Shown here piece after piece: positions 1-5,435 of a DNA stretch of 7,957 bases. Under the pieces are notes generated by a model. It was not told where the DNA came from, made no database searches, and worked only from the letters and a program-made list of their open reading frames with translations. Position 1 is the first letter of the stretch. Each line of letters starts with the position of its first letter. The position numbers and the translations under genes are program-made. The DNA comes from Veillonella sp. AM51-8BH (GTDB lineage: Bacteria > Bacillota > Negativicutes > Veillonellales > Veillonellaceae), in NCBI RefSeq assembly GCF_003463825.1, contig NZ_QSDY01000076.1:1-7957 (forward strand), read 5' to 3'.

Positions 1-84
1 AAATCATTATTGATTACGTATTAATAATCTTTTCGTTAAATGTACTAATAACTCTCCATAAAATAACTATAGAATTCTGATATG

Positions 85-113
85 TTTATAGAACATTGTA
101 TTTTTTGTATAAT
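85..113 (+). promoter_or_regulatory. Probable sigma-70-type promoter for the DUF951-selD unit
   Basis: TTTATA (85-90) and a perfect TATAAT (108-113) are 17 bp apart, placing the transcript start near 120, about 30 bases before the DUF951 start codon. Bases 1-84 are very AT-rich and hold no gene that I can see. Consensus match only. Confidence 0.6.
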
Positions 114-150
114 AAGTATATAAATACTGAACGATATAAAAGGAGGCGCT

Positions 151-354
151 ATGGCATTTGTTAGATATTATATAGGCGATGTGGTAAAAATGAAAAAGTC
201 ACATCCCTGTGGCAGTGATGAATGGGAAGTTAAGCGGATTGGCACAGACTTTCTCATCGTATGTAATGGTTGTGGTCATCAACTATTGATGCCGCGCCCT
301 AAATTTGAAAAGGCTGTCAAGAAAATCGTTTCTCGATTGCCAGAGAATGAATAA
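151..354 (+). CDS. DUF951 family small protein
   Basis: This is a 67-residue protein of the DUF951 family, small proteins widespread in Firmicutes-type bacteria with no established function (B. subtilis YyzM is of this type). The family pattern is visible: GDVVKMKKSHPCGSDEWEV (residues about 9-27), then CNGCG (about 38-42), then RPKFEKAVKK. The three cysteines with a histidine could bind a metal, but that is inference. The start is set by an AAAGGAGG ribosome site a few bases upstream. The stop is followed at once by the ribosome site of selD, so the two genes are probably co-transcribed from the promoter at 85-113. In many Firmicutes the DUF951 gene lies next to ychF; here ychF is in the same window but on the other strand and separated by selenium genes. 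Confidence 0.85.
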   Translation: MAFVRYYIGDVVKMKKSHPCGSDEWEVKRIGTDFLIVCNGCGHQLLMPRPKFEKAVKKIVSRLPENE

Positions 355-363
355 GGAGGACGT

Positions 364-1394
364 ATGGTACGACTCACTGATTACGTAACAAGTGGGGGCT
401 GTGCGTGTAAGATTGGGCCTCATATATTAAATCGTGTATTAAAATCGGTAACACCTGTTACCAATGAACACATACTGGCAGATATGACAGGTGCTGATGA
501 TGCAGGGGTATATAAAATTTCAGATACCTTAGCATTAGTGCAAACATTGGATTTCTTTACGCCCATGGTTAATGATCCTATTTTATTTGGTAAAATTGCG
601 GCTGCTAATGCGTTGAGTGATGTGTATGCTATGGGCGGTACGCCTTTAACGGCCATGAATATTGTGGGATTCCCTGTACCTCTTGTTGAACAAGGTGTAT
701 TAACAGATGTATTAAACGGGGCGGGCTCAATCGTAGCTGAATCTGGTGCTGCCATCGTTGGTGGTCACAGCATTGAAAATAAAGAGCCTATCTTCGGTAT
801 GTCTGTAACAGGGCAAGTGAATCCAAATCGAATTTGGAAAAATAAAGGGGCTCAAGTAGGGGATGTGCTGATATTAACTAAGCGAATTGGTACAGGGATT
901 ATGAATAATGCTTTAAAAGGTGACTTATTTACTGCAGGTACTGAGCAGGCCGTTACTAGCATGAGTACGTTAAATCGGGTGGGAGCAGAGGTGGCTCACA
1001 ACTTTACCATCCATGCTTGTACGGACGTGACAGGCTTTAGTCTAATGGGGCACTCTGTAGAAATGGCTAGTGCCTCCGATGTGACAATACACATTAAGGC
1101 TTACGACATTCCTCTCTTTGATGATGTCATCGAAGCGGCTCAAATGGGATTAGTACCAGCTGCATCCTATGGGAATCGAAAGGCTATAACAGACGTTCAA
1201 GTAGACCAGAATTTGGACCCTGTATGGACGGATATTCTCTTTGATCCCCAAACCTCGGGTGGCTTACTCTTCTCCGTGCCTGCTAGTGAGGTAATAAATT
1301 GGTTGAGGCCTTACACAAATCTGGCATTGACTGTGCTAGTATTGTTGGTACTGTTGAAAGTTTCAGTGGCCTAGCGGTACGTGTTACAGAATAG
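364..1394 (+). CDS. selD: Selenide, water dikinase (selenophosphate synthetase), 3' end frameshifted
   Basis: SelD makes selenophosphate from selenide and ATP, the selenium donor for selenocysteine, 2-selenouridine tRNA and the labile selenium cofactor of some molybdenum hydroxylases. Visible motifs are the catalytic loop GGCACK (residues 11-16), DDA (45-47), GGHS (133-136), DVTGF (221-225) and DPQTSGG (294-300). The position that is selenocysteine in some relatives is an ordinary Cys (TGT), so no recoding is needed. The uninterrupted frame ends at 1374 with a foreign hydrophobic tail after Val310. Shifting by one base near 1293 restores a normal SelD ending (NKLVEALHKS... to ...SGLAVRVTE) that stops at 1392-1394, giving 343 residues. 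So one A is missing (GTAATAAA where GTAAATAAA is expected). The break alters only the last 33 residues. An AGGAGG site precedes the ATG directly after the DUF951 stop. Confidence 0.93.
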
Positions 1395-1450
1395 ATTTAT
1401 AAAAAATAGGTTTTCTACTATTGGCAATCAATATTTAATTACAATATCAT

Positions 1451-1523
1451 TAGCTGATAGCTGATAGCTGATAGCTGATAGCTGATAGCTGATAGCTGAT
1501 AGCTGATAGCTGATAGCTGATAG
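1451..1523 (+). repeat. Heptanucleotide tandem array (TAGCTGA)10 plus TAG
   Basis: Ten perfect back-to-back copies of TAGCTGA run from 1451 to 1520, followed by a partial TAG. The array lies in the 173-bp gap between selD and yedF, just before the AT-rich candidate promoter of yedF. There is no unit-to-unit variation, which suggests recent expansion by slippage. Since 7 is not a multiple of 3, all three + strand frames meet TAG or TGA, while the - strand has no stop in any frame and so produces a spurious ORF. Confidence 0.97.
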
Positions 1524-1531
1524 GTAATACT

Positions 1532-1557
1532 TTTACAAAACATATAATGTATATAAT
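1532..1557 (+). promoter_or_regulatory. Candidate promoter of yedF, next to the heptamer array
   Basis: A TTTACA (1532-1537) and two TATAAT hexamers (1543-1548 and 1552-1557) lie between the array and yedF. No pair has ideal spacing: TTTACA to the second TATAAT is only 14 bp. With the first TATAAT the -35 region would fall at the edge of the array (about 1520-1526). The -10 sequences are good but the -35 assignment is uncertain. Confidence 0.35.
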
Positions 1558-1567
1558 ATAGAGGTGT

Positions 1568-2169
1568 ATGATGAGCAATACAAATGAATTAACTGTAGAT
1601 GTACGTGGTAGCTTGTGTCCAAAACCTGTTATTGAAACTAAGAAGGTTAGCGATGCGAATCCAGTTGCTGTTATTACTACTATTGTAGATAATGAAGTGA
1701 GTCGCGATAATGTAGAAAAGTTTGGCAAGTCTCGTGGTTATGGTGTGGCTATTCGCAAGATGGTAAGGATTTCTACCTCACTATGACCCCTAATGATAAT
1801 CCAGTATCAGATGGTAGTTGTGAACCAATGAGTTTTGGCAACCGTGTCATCTTGATGACAAAGGACTATCTTGGTGAAGGTAGTGAAGAATTAGGCCGTA
1901 ACCTAATGAAAACGTTCTGGGTATGCATGCTTGAAGCCGATGTAAAACCATCTAAAATCTATTTCATCAATAGCAGTGTTAAGATGGTTGTAAATGATTC
2001 TGTTCATTTAGAAAATATTAAAAAACTAGCTGATCTTGGTGTTGAAATTGCAGCATGTGGCATTTGTCTCGATTACTTTGGGGTAAAAGAAGAACTTGGC
2101 GTAGGTAGTATTACAAATATGTATGCTATTACGGACTCTATTCTTGGGGAGAATGTAGTTAAGTTATAA
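1568..2169 (+). pseudogene. yedF: Selenium metabolism protein YedF, split in two by a frameshift
   Basis: YedF is a two-domain protein linked to selenium metabolism, with an N-terminal TusA/SirA-like sulfur-carrier fold and a C-terminal DsrE-like domain. The first frame (1568-1786) carries the TusA part, with DVRGSLCPKP holding the Cys-Pro-x-Pro motif (Cys17). The second frame (1783-2169) carries the DsrE part, with GNRVILMTKDYLGEG and the paired cysteines of ACGICLDYFG. Adding one A in CGCAAGATGG (near 1757-1758) joins them through KDGKDFYLTMTPN into one 200-residue protein, the usual YedF length. As written, the TGA of the first part overlaps the ATG of the second (ATGA, 1783-1786), so the halves could be made separately by coupled translation. 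A second ATG at 1571 is equally plausible as the start because the GAGGTG site is very close to 1568. The protein probably handles reduced selenium together with SelD, but its exact role is not established. Confidence 0.88.
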
Positions 2170-2280
2170 TTCTTAGCACTATCATTTTAACTGACAGGTT
2201 TAGACGAGACGCCTTAGCTTTAAATGGATAGTCAATGGTATAACAATGTAAAGGTATATGCTATGGTAGGAGGTGAGGCC

Positions 2281-2538
2281 TTGGAAAATAAAAAATTGCT
2301 AGTCGTCTTTACGTCCTATTATTTTGGCGATAAAGCAGACAAGGTATTAACAGAATTAGAGGTACCTCATCAATTGATGGCTACACCTCCCGAGCTTTAC
2401 GATATGTGTGGTTTATCTGTGCAAATAGATCCAAGTATTGTAGAGCAGGTTCAGACTATTTTAAAAGAACATAAGATCAGTACATCTGGCCTCTTTTGGT
2501 ATGAAAAAGGTGAGCTGGCAGTACCATATAAAGCCTAG
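2281..2538 (+). CDS. DUF3343 family protein (putative Se/S carrier-like)
   Basis: An 85-residue protein of the DUF3343 family, repeatedly found beside selD and yedF and proposed to carry reduced selenium or sulfur. It shows the family pattern of a beta strand (LLVVFTSYYFG), a helix, then LMATPPELYDMCGLSVQI, where the conserved Cys before Gly-Leu is the likely functional residue. I chose the TTG at 2281 because AGGAGGTG (2268-2275) sits 5 bases before it and because the family starts at this strand. The frame is open back to an ATG at 2224, which would add 19 residues without family similarity. The gene follows yedF by 111 bases and probably ends the selenium transcript. Confidence 0.8.
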   Translation: MENKKLLVVFTSYYFGDKADKVLTELEVPHQLMATPPELYDMCGLSVQIDPSIVEQVQTILKEHKISTSGLFWYEKGELAVPYKA

Positions 2539-2553
2539 ACAATGTCTAGCTTT
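2530..2553 (+). terminator. Weak hairpin at the end of the DUF3343 gene
   Basis: CTAGAC (2535-2540) and GTCTAG (2544-2549) form a stem with a 3-base loop, extended by AAAG/CTTT around a bulge. It contains the stop codon and is followed by TATATCGAATTTTA rather than a clean T-run. It may slow or partly end transcription. Confidence 0.35.
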
Positions 2554-2586
2554 ATATCGAATTTTATAGGATTTAAATGTTTATTA

Positions 2587-2595
2587 TGGTACTAT
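2587..2595 (+). promoter_or_regulatory. Extended -10 promoter of the nitroreductase gene
   Basis: TGG followed by TACTAT (2590-2595) forms an extended -10 element about 38 bases before the start codon. No good -35 is visible at 17 bp, as is common for extended -10 promoters. Confidence 0.45.
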
Positions 2596-2632
2596 AGAGA
2601 TATGATATTTTTTATCAATTATGGAGGTACAT

Positions 2633-3343
2633 ATGAGTAAATATGAAATAGAAAATGTAAAATTAACAGCCCCTAAATTGGATCGTAAAGATTTAGAGTA
2701 CGCTATGACCTATCGCTATGCTTGTAAGAAGTTTGATTGCAATAAGAAAATCTCTGAAGAAGACTGGAATGCTATTCTTAATGCGGCACGTTTGTCTCCT
2801 ACATCCCTTGGCTTTGAGGCTTACCAATTGTTGGTGATTCAAAATCCAGAAATTCGCGAAAAAATGAAAGCTTATGGCTGGGGGATTTTAGCGGGCCTTG
2901 AAGCAAGTCATTTTGTGGTATTCTTAACACGTAAAAAAGTGGACTTAGAGTTTGAATCCGCTTATGTACGCTACATTCAAGAAGAGGTTAAACAATTACC
3001 TGCTGAAGTAGATGCTATTTATAGGGAAAAATATGCTCAGTTTACTACGGAAGACTATAAAACATTTGAGTCTGAACGTGCGGCTTTTGATTGGGCTTCA
3101 AAACAAGCTTATATCGTTATGGCGAATATGATGACCATGGCTGCCTACGAAGGTCTTGACTCTTGTGCGTTGGAAGGATTCAATCAAGACAAGATGACAG
3201 CACTTTTAGGGGATGAATTAGGACTCTTTGATACGAAGCACTTTGGCATTGCTGTAATGGCTGCCTTTGGTTATCGTGATGAAGAGCCACATCGTAATAA
3301 AACACGTCGTACCTTAGATGAAATTGTAACAGTAGTTGAGTAG
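2633..3343 (+). CDS. Nitroreductase family NAD(P)H-dependent flavoprotein
   Basis: A 236-residue protein of the nitroreductase (NfsB/YdgI-like) superfamily, FMN enzymes that use NAD(P)H to reduce nitro compounds, quinones or other acceptors. The FMN phosphate-binding Arg region is in YRYACKKFD (residues about 27-35), and AARLSPTSLGFEAYQLLVI (about 51-69) is the classic second FMN contact. FGYRDEEPHRNKTR near the end matches the C-terminal FGY(x)DE segment. The length is typical for the larger NfsB-type members. The ATG at 2633 is preferred because GGAGGT at 2623-2628 is its ribosome site; the in-frame ATG at 2621 overlaps that site. The true substrate cannot be told from sequence. It follows the selenium genes but appears to have its own promoter, so a selenium role should not be assumed. 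Confidence 0.85.
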   Translation: MSKYEIENVKLTAPKLDRKDLEYAMTYRYACKKFDCNKKISEEDWNAILNAARLSPTSLGFEAYQLLVIQNPEIREKMKAYGWGILAGLEASHFVVFLTRKKVDLEFESAYVRYIQEEVKQLPAEVDAIYREKYAQFTTEDYKTFESERAAFDWASKQAYIVMANMMTMAAYEGLDSCALEGFNQDKMTALLGDELGLFDTKHFGIAVMAAFGYRDEEPHRNKTRRTLDEIVTVVE

Positions 3344-3376
3344 ATCATATATGTAGAACTAAATCGAAATTCTTCA

Positions 3377-3404
3377 TTTAATCTTTAGAGTTGAATGGTA
3401 TATT
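3377..3404 (+). promoter_or_regulatory. Candidate promoter of the CsbD-like gene
   Basis: TTTAAT (3377-3382), a 16-bp spacer, then TATATT (3399-3404) preceded by TGG, giving an extended -10. This would leave a leader of about 85 bases before the start codon. No stress sigma-factor consensus was recognised. Confidence 0.4.
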
Positions 3405-3496
3405 ATAAATACACACAAATTCTGAAATATTTATAAATACTGTATTATTTGAAAGGATTTATGAATATTTTGATTGAATAGGAAGGAGTCATAATT

Positions 3497-3733
3497 ATGG
3501 CATTAGAAGATAAATTAGATCAAGTTAAAGGTGCAGTAAAAGAAAATGCAGGTAAATTAACTGATGACAAACAAATGCAAGCAGAAGGCGCTGTTGAGAA
3601 TACAGTAGCAAAAGTAAAAGATGCTGCTGATAGTGTTGTTAATGATATCAAAAAGACTGCAGATGATGCTAAAGATGCTGTAGAAGGTGCTATTAGTGGA
3701 CTTAAAAATGCATTGGGCAATGATGATAAATAA
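3497..3733 (+). CDS. CsbD family stress protein
   Basis: A 78-residue, highly charged protein rich in Lys, Asp and Ala with no membrane segment. Its start, MALEDKLDQVKGAVKENAGKL followed by TDDKQMQAEGAVE, matches the CsbD pattern of Lys-x-Lys-Gly-x-x-Lys-Glu-x-x-Gly-Lys then DxxxxAEG. CsbD-like proteins are abundant, mostly disordered or helical, and induced by general stress in other bacteria; their molecular role is unknown. The second half (DAADSVVNDIKKTADDAKDAVEGA) reads as an amphipathic, LEA-like helix. A GGAAGGAG site lies 9 to 16 bases upstream of the ATG. The gene stands alone and ends at the palindromic terminator at 3763-3798. Confidence 0.82.
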   Translation: MALEDKLDQVKGAVKENAGKLTDDKQMQAEGAVENTVAKVKDAADSVVNDIKKTADDAKDAVEGAISGLKNALGNDDK

Positions 3734-3762
3734 AATTAAATAAAAGCTATTTTGTAGCATTA

Positions 3763-3798
3763 AAAAAACCAGTAAATCGATCGATTTACTGGTTTTTT
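3763..3798. terminator. Bidirectional terminator between csbD-like gene and ychF
   Basis: A perfect 36-bp palindrome: six A, then CCAGTAAATCGA, its exact complement, then six T. It provides a T-run on both strands and lies between two convergent genes, so it should stop both transcripts. Confidence 0.95.
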
Positions 3799-3812
3799 GT
3801 TATTAATTTGTG

Positions 3813-4919
3813 TTATACGTTGAAGCGGAAGTGTGTAACGTCGCCGTCTTTCATAACGTAGTCTTTACCTTCAAGGCGTACAAGGCCTTTTTCTTTAGCC
3901 GCATTTTGGCTACCGCAAGCTTGTAAGTCATCGAAGGATACGATTTCAGCACGGATAAAGCCTTTTTCGATATCGGAGTGAATTTTACCAGCTGCTTGAG
4001 GCGCTTTTGTGCCATTTACAATTGTCCAAGCACGAGCTTCCATTTCACCAGCAGTGAAATAGTTGATAAGACCTAAGAGTGCATAACTTGCTTTGATAAG
4101 TTTAGTTAAGCCAGATTCTTCAAGGCCAAGATCTTCAAGGAATGCAGCAGATTCTTCTTCAGATAATTCAGCAATTTCAGATTCGATGCGAGCAGAAACA
4201 ACAACGATGCCAGCGCCTTCGTTTTTCGCATATTCCTCAACACGTTTTACATATTCATTGGAAGAGTAATCAGATACTTCATCTTCAGAAATGTTAGCTA
4301 CATAAAGAGATGGTTTTGCTGTAAGCAATGTCAACTCTTTGATCATTTCTAATTCTTCTTCTTCGAGACCTTGTGCACGAACTGGTTTTGCTTCACCTAG
4401 ACCTTCGATGATGCGTTCTAGTAATGGTAACTCAGCACGCGCATCTTTGTCACCAGATTTAGCGATTTTTTCAATACGTTGTTTACGTTTTTCCACGGAT
4501 TCAAGGTCTGCAAGGCAGAGCTCAGTGTTGATGATTTCAATATCACGAATTGGATCGATAGAGCCAGAAACGTGAGTGATGTTAGGGTCATCGAAACAAC
4601 GAATGACTTGAGCAATAGCGTCTACTTGGCGGATATGGCTAAGGAATTTATTACCTAAACCTTCGCCTTTGGACGCACCTTCTACAAGGCCTGCAATATC
4701 TACGAAGCGCATAGCAGCAGGAAGGATGCGTTTAGAACCAAACATTTCAGCCAATACAGCTAAACGATTATCTGGAACATCAACGACACCTACGTTTGGC
4801 TCAATTGTACAGAATGGATAGTTGGCAGCTTCAGCGCCCGCTTTAGTAATGGCGTTGAATAATGTACTTTTACCAACATTTGGAAGGCCTACGATGCCTA
4901 CTTCTAAATTTGTGCTCAT
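3813..4919 (-). CDS. ychF: Redox-regulated ATPase YchF (Obg-family P-loop protein)
   Basis: A full-length 368-residue YchF, a universally conserved Obg-family P-loop NTPase that prefers ATP over GTP and associates with the ribosome. Its roles in stress response and translation are known only in outline. Motifs in order: Walker A GLPNVGKS (residues 11-18), DIAG with the YchF signature GASKGEGLGNKFLSHIR (74-97), NISE (209-212) in place of the GTPase NKxD, which explains the ATP preference, and SAR (242-244). The coiled-coil insert lies around 133-195 (charged Glu/Lys-rich). A TGS domain fills the C-terminus (about 284-366) with FTAGEMEARAW and the ending DVTHFRFNV. The start is supported by AAAGGTGG just upstream on the - strand. 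No frame break was found. Confidence 0.97.
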   Translation of the reverse strand: MSTNLEVGIVGLPNVGKSTLFNAITKAGAEAANYPFCTIEPNVGVVDVPDNRLAVLAEMFGSKRILPAAMRFVDIAGLVEGASKGEGLGNKFLSHIRQVDAIAQVIRCFDDPNITHVSGSIDPIRDIEIINTELCLADLESVEKRKQRIEKIAKSGDKDARAELPLLERIIEGLGEAKPVRAQGLEEEELEMIKELTLLTAKPSLYVANISEDEVSDYSSNEYVKRVEEYAKNEGAGIVVVSARIESEIAELSEEESAAFLEDLGLEESGLTKLIKASYALLGLINYFTAGEMEARAWTIVNGTKAPQAAGKIHSDIEKGFIRAEIVSFDDLQACGSQNAAKEKGLVRLEGKDYVMKDGDVTHFRFNV

Positions 4920-4990
4920 GGTACCACCTTTTATTAACTAATTGATTTCGTTCTTTGTGAAAGCTTCCGTAGAAACTCTATCAAATAAAT

Positions 4991-4999
4991 ATTATATCA
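4991..4999 (-). promoter_or_regulatory. Extended -10 promoter of ychF
   Basis: Read on the - strand, TGA-TATAAT is a perfect -10 with the TGn extension, about 72 bases before the ychF ATG. No convincing -35 is present. Confidence 0.5.
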
Positions 5000-5022
5000 T
5001 ATAGATGCTATAAATTTGTACT

Positions 5023-5067
5023 AAAAAAGTGACACCATTAGTCACATTGGTGACTAGTAGTGTCACT
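5023..5067 (-). terminator. Strong - strand terminator, probably of an antisense RNA
   Basis: AGTGACAC (5028-5035) pairs with GTGTCACT (5060-5067), and inside it TAGTCAC (5039-5045) pairs with GTGACTA (5050-5056) around a 4-base loop. Read on the - strand the stem is followed by six T (A-run 5023-5028); on the + strand there is no T-run. It therefore ends - strand transcription before ychF. The nearest upstream - strand gene, ddh, already has its own hairpin at 5399-5425, so another - strand transcript must begin in between. Confidence 0.8.
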
Positions 5068-5074
5068 AAATCCC

Positions 5075-5103
5075 TTTACATAGAAATCGACAAATTATAT
5101 ATT
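5075..5103 (+). promoter_or_regulatory. Promoter of the small toxin mRNA
   Basis: TTTACA (5075-5080), exactly 17 bp, then TATATT (5098-5103). This is among the best promoter matches in the window and predicts a start near 5110, about 55 bases before the toxin ATG. Confidence 0.7.
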
Positions 5104-5164
5104 GATGTCGAGGCCTCTAGATGTGTCAGGTCTTGCCAATTTCTCGAGGATTGGCGGTGATAGC

Positions 5165-5242
5165 ATGAAGACCTACGAAGTTTTATCTTTAATGATAGCT
5201 TTTGGTATGTTAGTTGCTACCATTATCATAGCAGCAAGATAA
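5165..5242 (+). CDS. Small hydrophobic holin-like (type I) toxin peptide
   Basis: A 25-residue peptide beginning MKTYEVLSLMIAFGMLVAT and ending in a hydrophobic run closed by Arg. Residues about 6-24 form one membrane segment. The pattern Met-x-x-Tyr-Glu-x-Leu-x-x-Met-Ile-x-Phe-Gly is that of the putative holin-like toxins and the TxpA/BsrG peptides of Gram-positive bacteria, which insert into the membrane. GGCGGTGAT, matching the extended anti-Shine-Dalgarno complement at 8 of 9 positions, lies 3 bases upstream of the ATG. The ORF has its own consensus promoter, a structured leader, a long untranslated tail (5243 to about 5430) and an opposing terminator, all expected for a type I toxin-antitoxin locus. 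It is shorter than most relatives and too short for routine gene calling. Toxicity is inferred, not shown. Confidence 0.7.
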   Translation: MKTYEVLSLMIAFGMLVATIIIAAR

Positions 5243-5253
5243 TTGACTTCTAA
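5225..5253 (-). promoter_or_regulatory. Candidate antisense RNA promoter
   Basis: On the - strand, TTAGAA (5253-5248), 17 bp, then TATGAT (5230-5225). The -10 matches 5 of 6 but the -35 is weak. It overlaps the 3' end of the toxin ORF. Confidence 0.35.
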
Positions 5254-5398
5254 CTCAGGTTAGCTTTTATGTAGCAGGGCTTTGAAAAGGACCCTTTTGT
5301 CGTCAGGCCAAATTTTCAAACTAGTAAGAGATGTGAGAGCTGACGCCGGAAAACATCTACGCCTCACTTCTTCTAAGTAGTATACCATAGAAGTAGAT

Positions 5399-5430
5399 AA
5401 AATCCACACACTAGTGTGGGATTTTATTTT
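5399..5430. terminator. Hairpin terminator of the toxin mRNA, shared with ddh
   Basis: AAAATCC (5399-5405) pairs with GGATTTT (5419-5425) and encloses the palindrome CACACTAGTGTG (5407-5418), with one bulged A. The + strand continues ATTTTG, ending the toxin transcript. In the other direction it lies 10 bases past the ddh stop and follows with A/T-rich sequence, so it can also serve ddh. Confidence 0.75.
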
Positions 5431-5435
5431 GTGTC

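Larger units (their letters stand above)
5023..5218 (-). ncRNA. Predicted antisense antitoxin RNA
   Basis: A - strand RNA from about 5218 to the T-run at 5028-5023 (roughly 195 nt) would be complementary to the leader, ribosome site and most of the coding region of the toxin mRNA. Evidence is the strong - strand terminator without an assigned gene and candidate - strand promoters upstream. The 5' end is uncertain: the extended -10 TGGTATACT on the - strand (5379-5387) would instead give a roughly 350-nt RNA covering nearly the whole toxin mRNA. Confidence 0.5.
5110..5366 (+). other. Predicted folded toxin mRNA with paired 5' and 3' ends
   Basis: Complementary blocks occur in reverse order at the two ends. 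GAGGC (5110-5114) pairs with GCCTC (5361-5365), TAGATGT (5118-5124) with ACATCTA (5353-5359), and GTCAG (5125-5129) with CTGAC (5340-5344). Nearer the gene, GCCAAT (5135-5140) and ATTGGC (5150-5155) form a hairpin touching the ribosome site GGCGGTGAT (5153-5161). Long-range 5'-3' closure of the mRNA is known from type I toxin mRNAs such as hok. The pairing was found by eye; no energy was computed. Confidence 0.55.

Noticed and set aside
1285..1310. Programmed -1 frameshifting in selD (and likewise in yedF and dapL)
   Set aside because: None of the three sites has a canonical slippery heptamer or an evident stimulatory stem, and SelD, YedF and DapL are not known to use recoding.
1451..1523. 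CRISPR array
   Set aside because: Units are contiguous 7-mers with no spacers.
1450..1728. 92-codon - strand ORF with a repeating ISYQLSA heptapeptide
   Set aside because: It is produced by the heptamer array, which has no stops on the - strand, and otherwise runs antisense to yedF. No ribosome site or family resemblance.
2224..2280. Longer start for the DUF3343 protein at ATG 2224
   Set aside because: No ribosome site before it, no family similarity in the extra 19 residues, and a strong AGGAGGTG site directly before TTG 2281.
2621..2632. Upstream ATG 2621 for the nitroreductase
   Set aside because: This ATG overlaps the GGAGGT ribosome site that serves the ATG at 2633.
5260..5400. Riboswitch (TPP-like GACCCTTTT or lysine-type element near DAP genes)
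   Set aside because: The defining conserved cores are absent, and the region lies downstream of ddh, not upstream of a biosynthetic gene. The pairing is better explained as the toxin mRNA tail.
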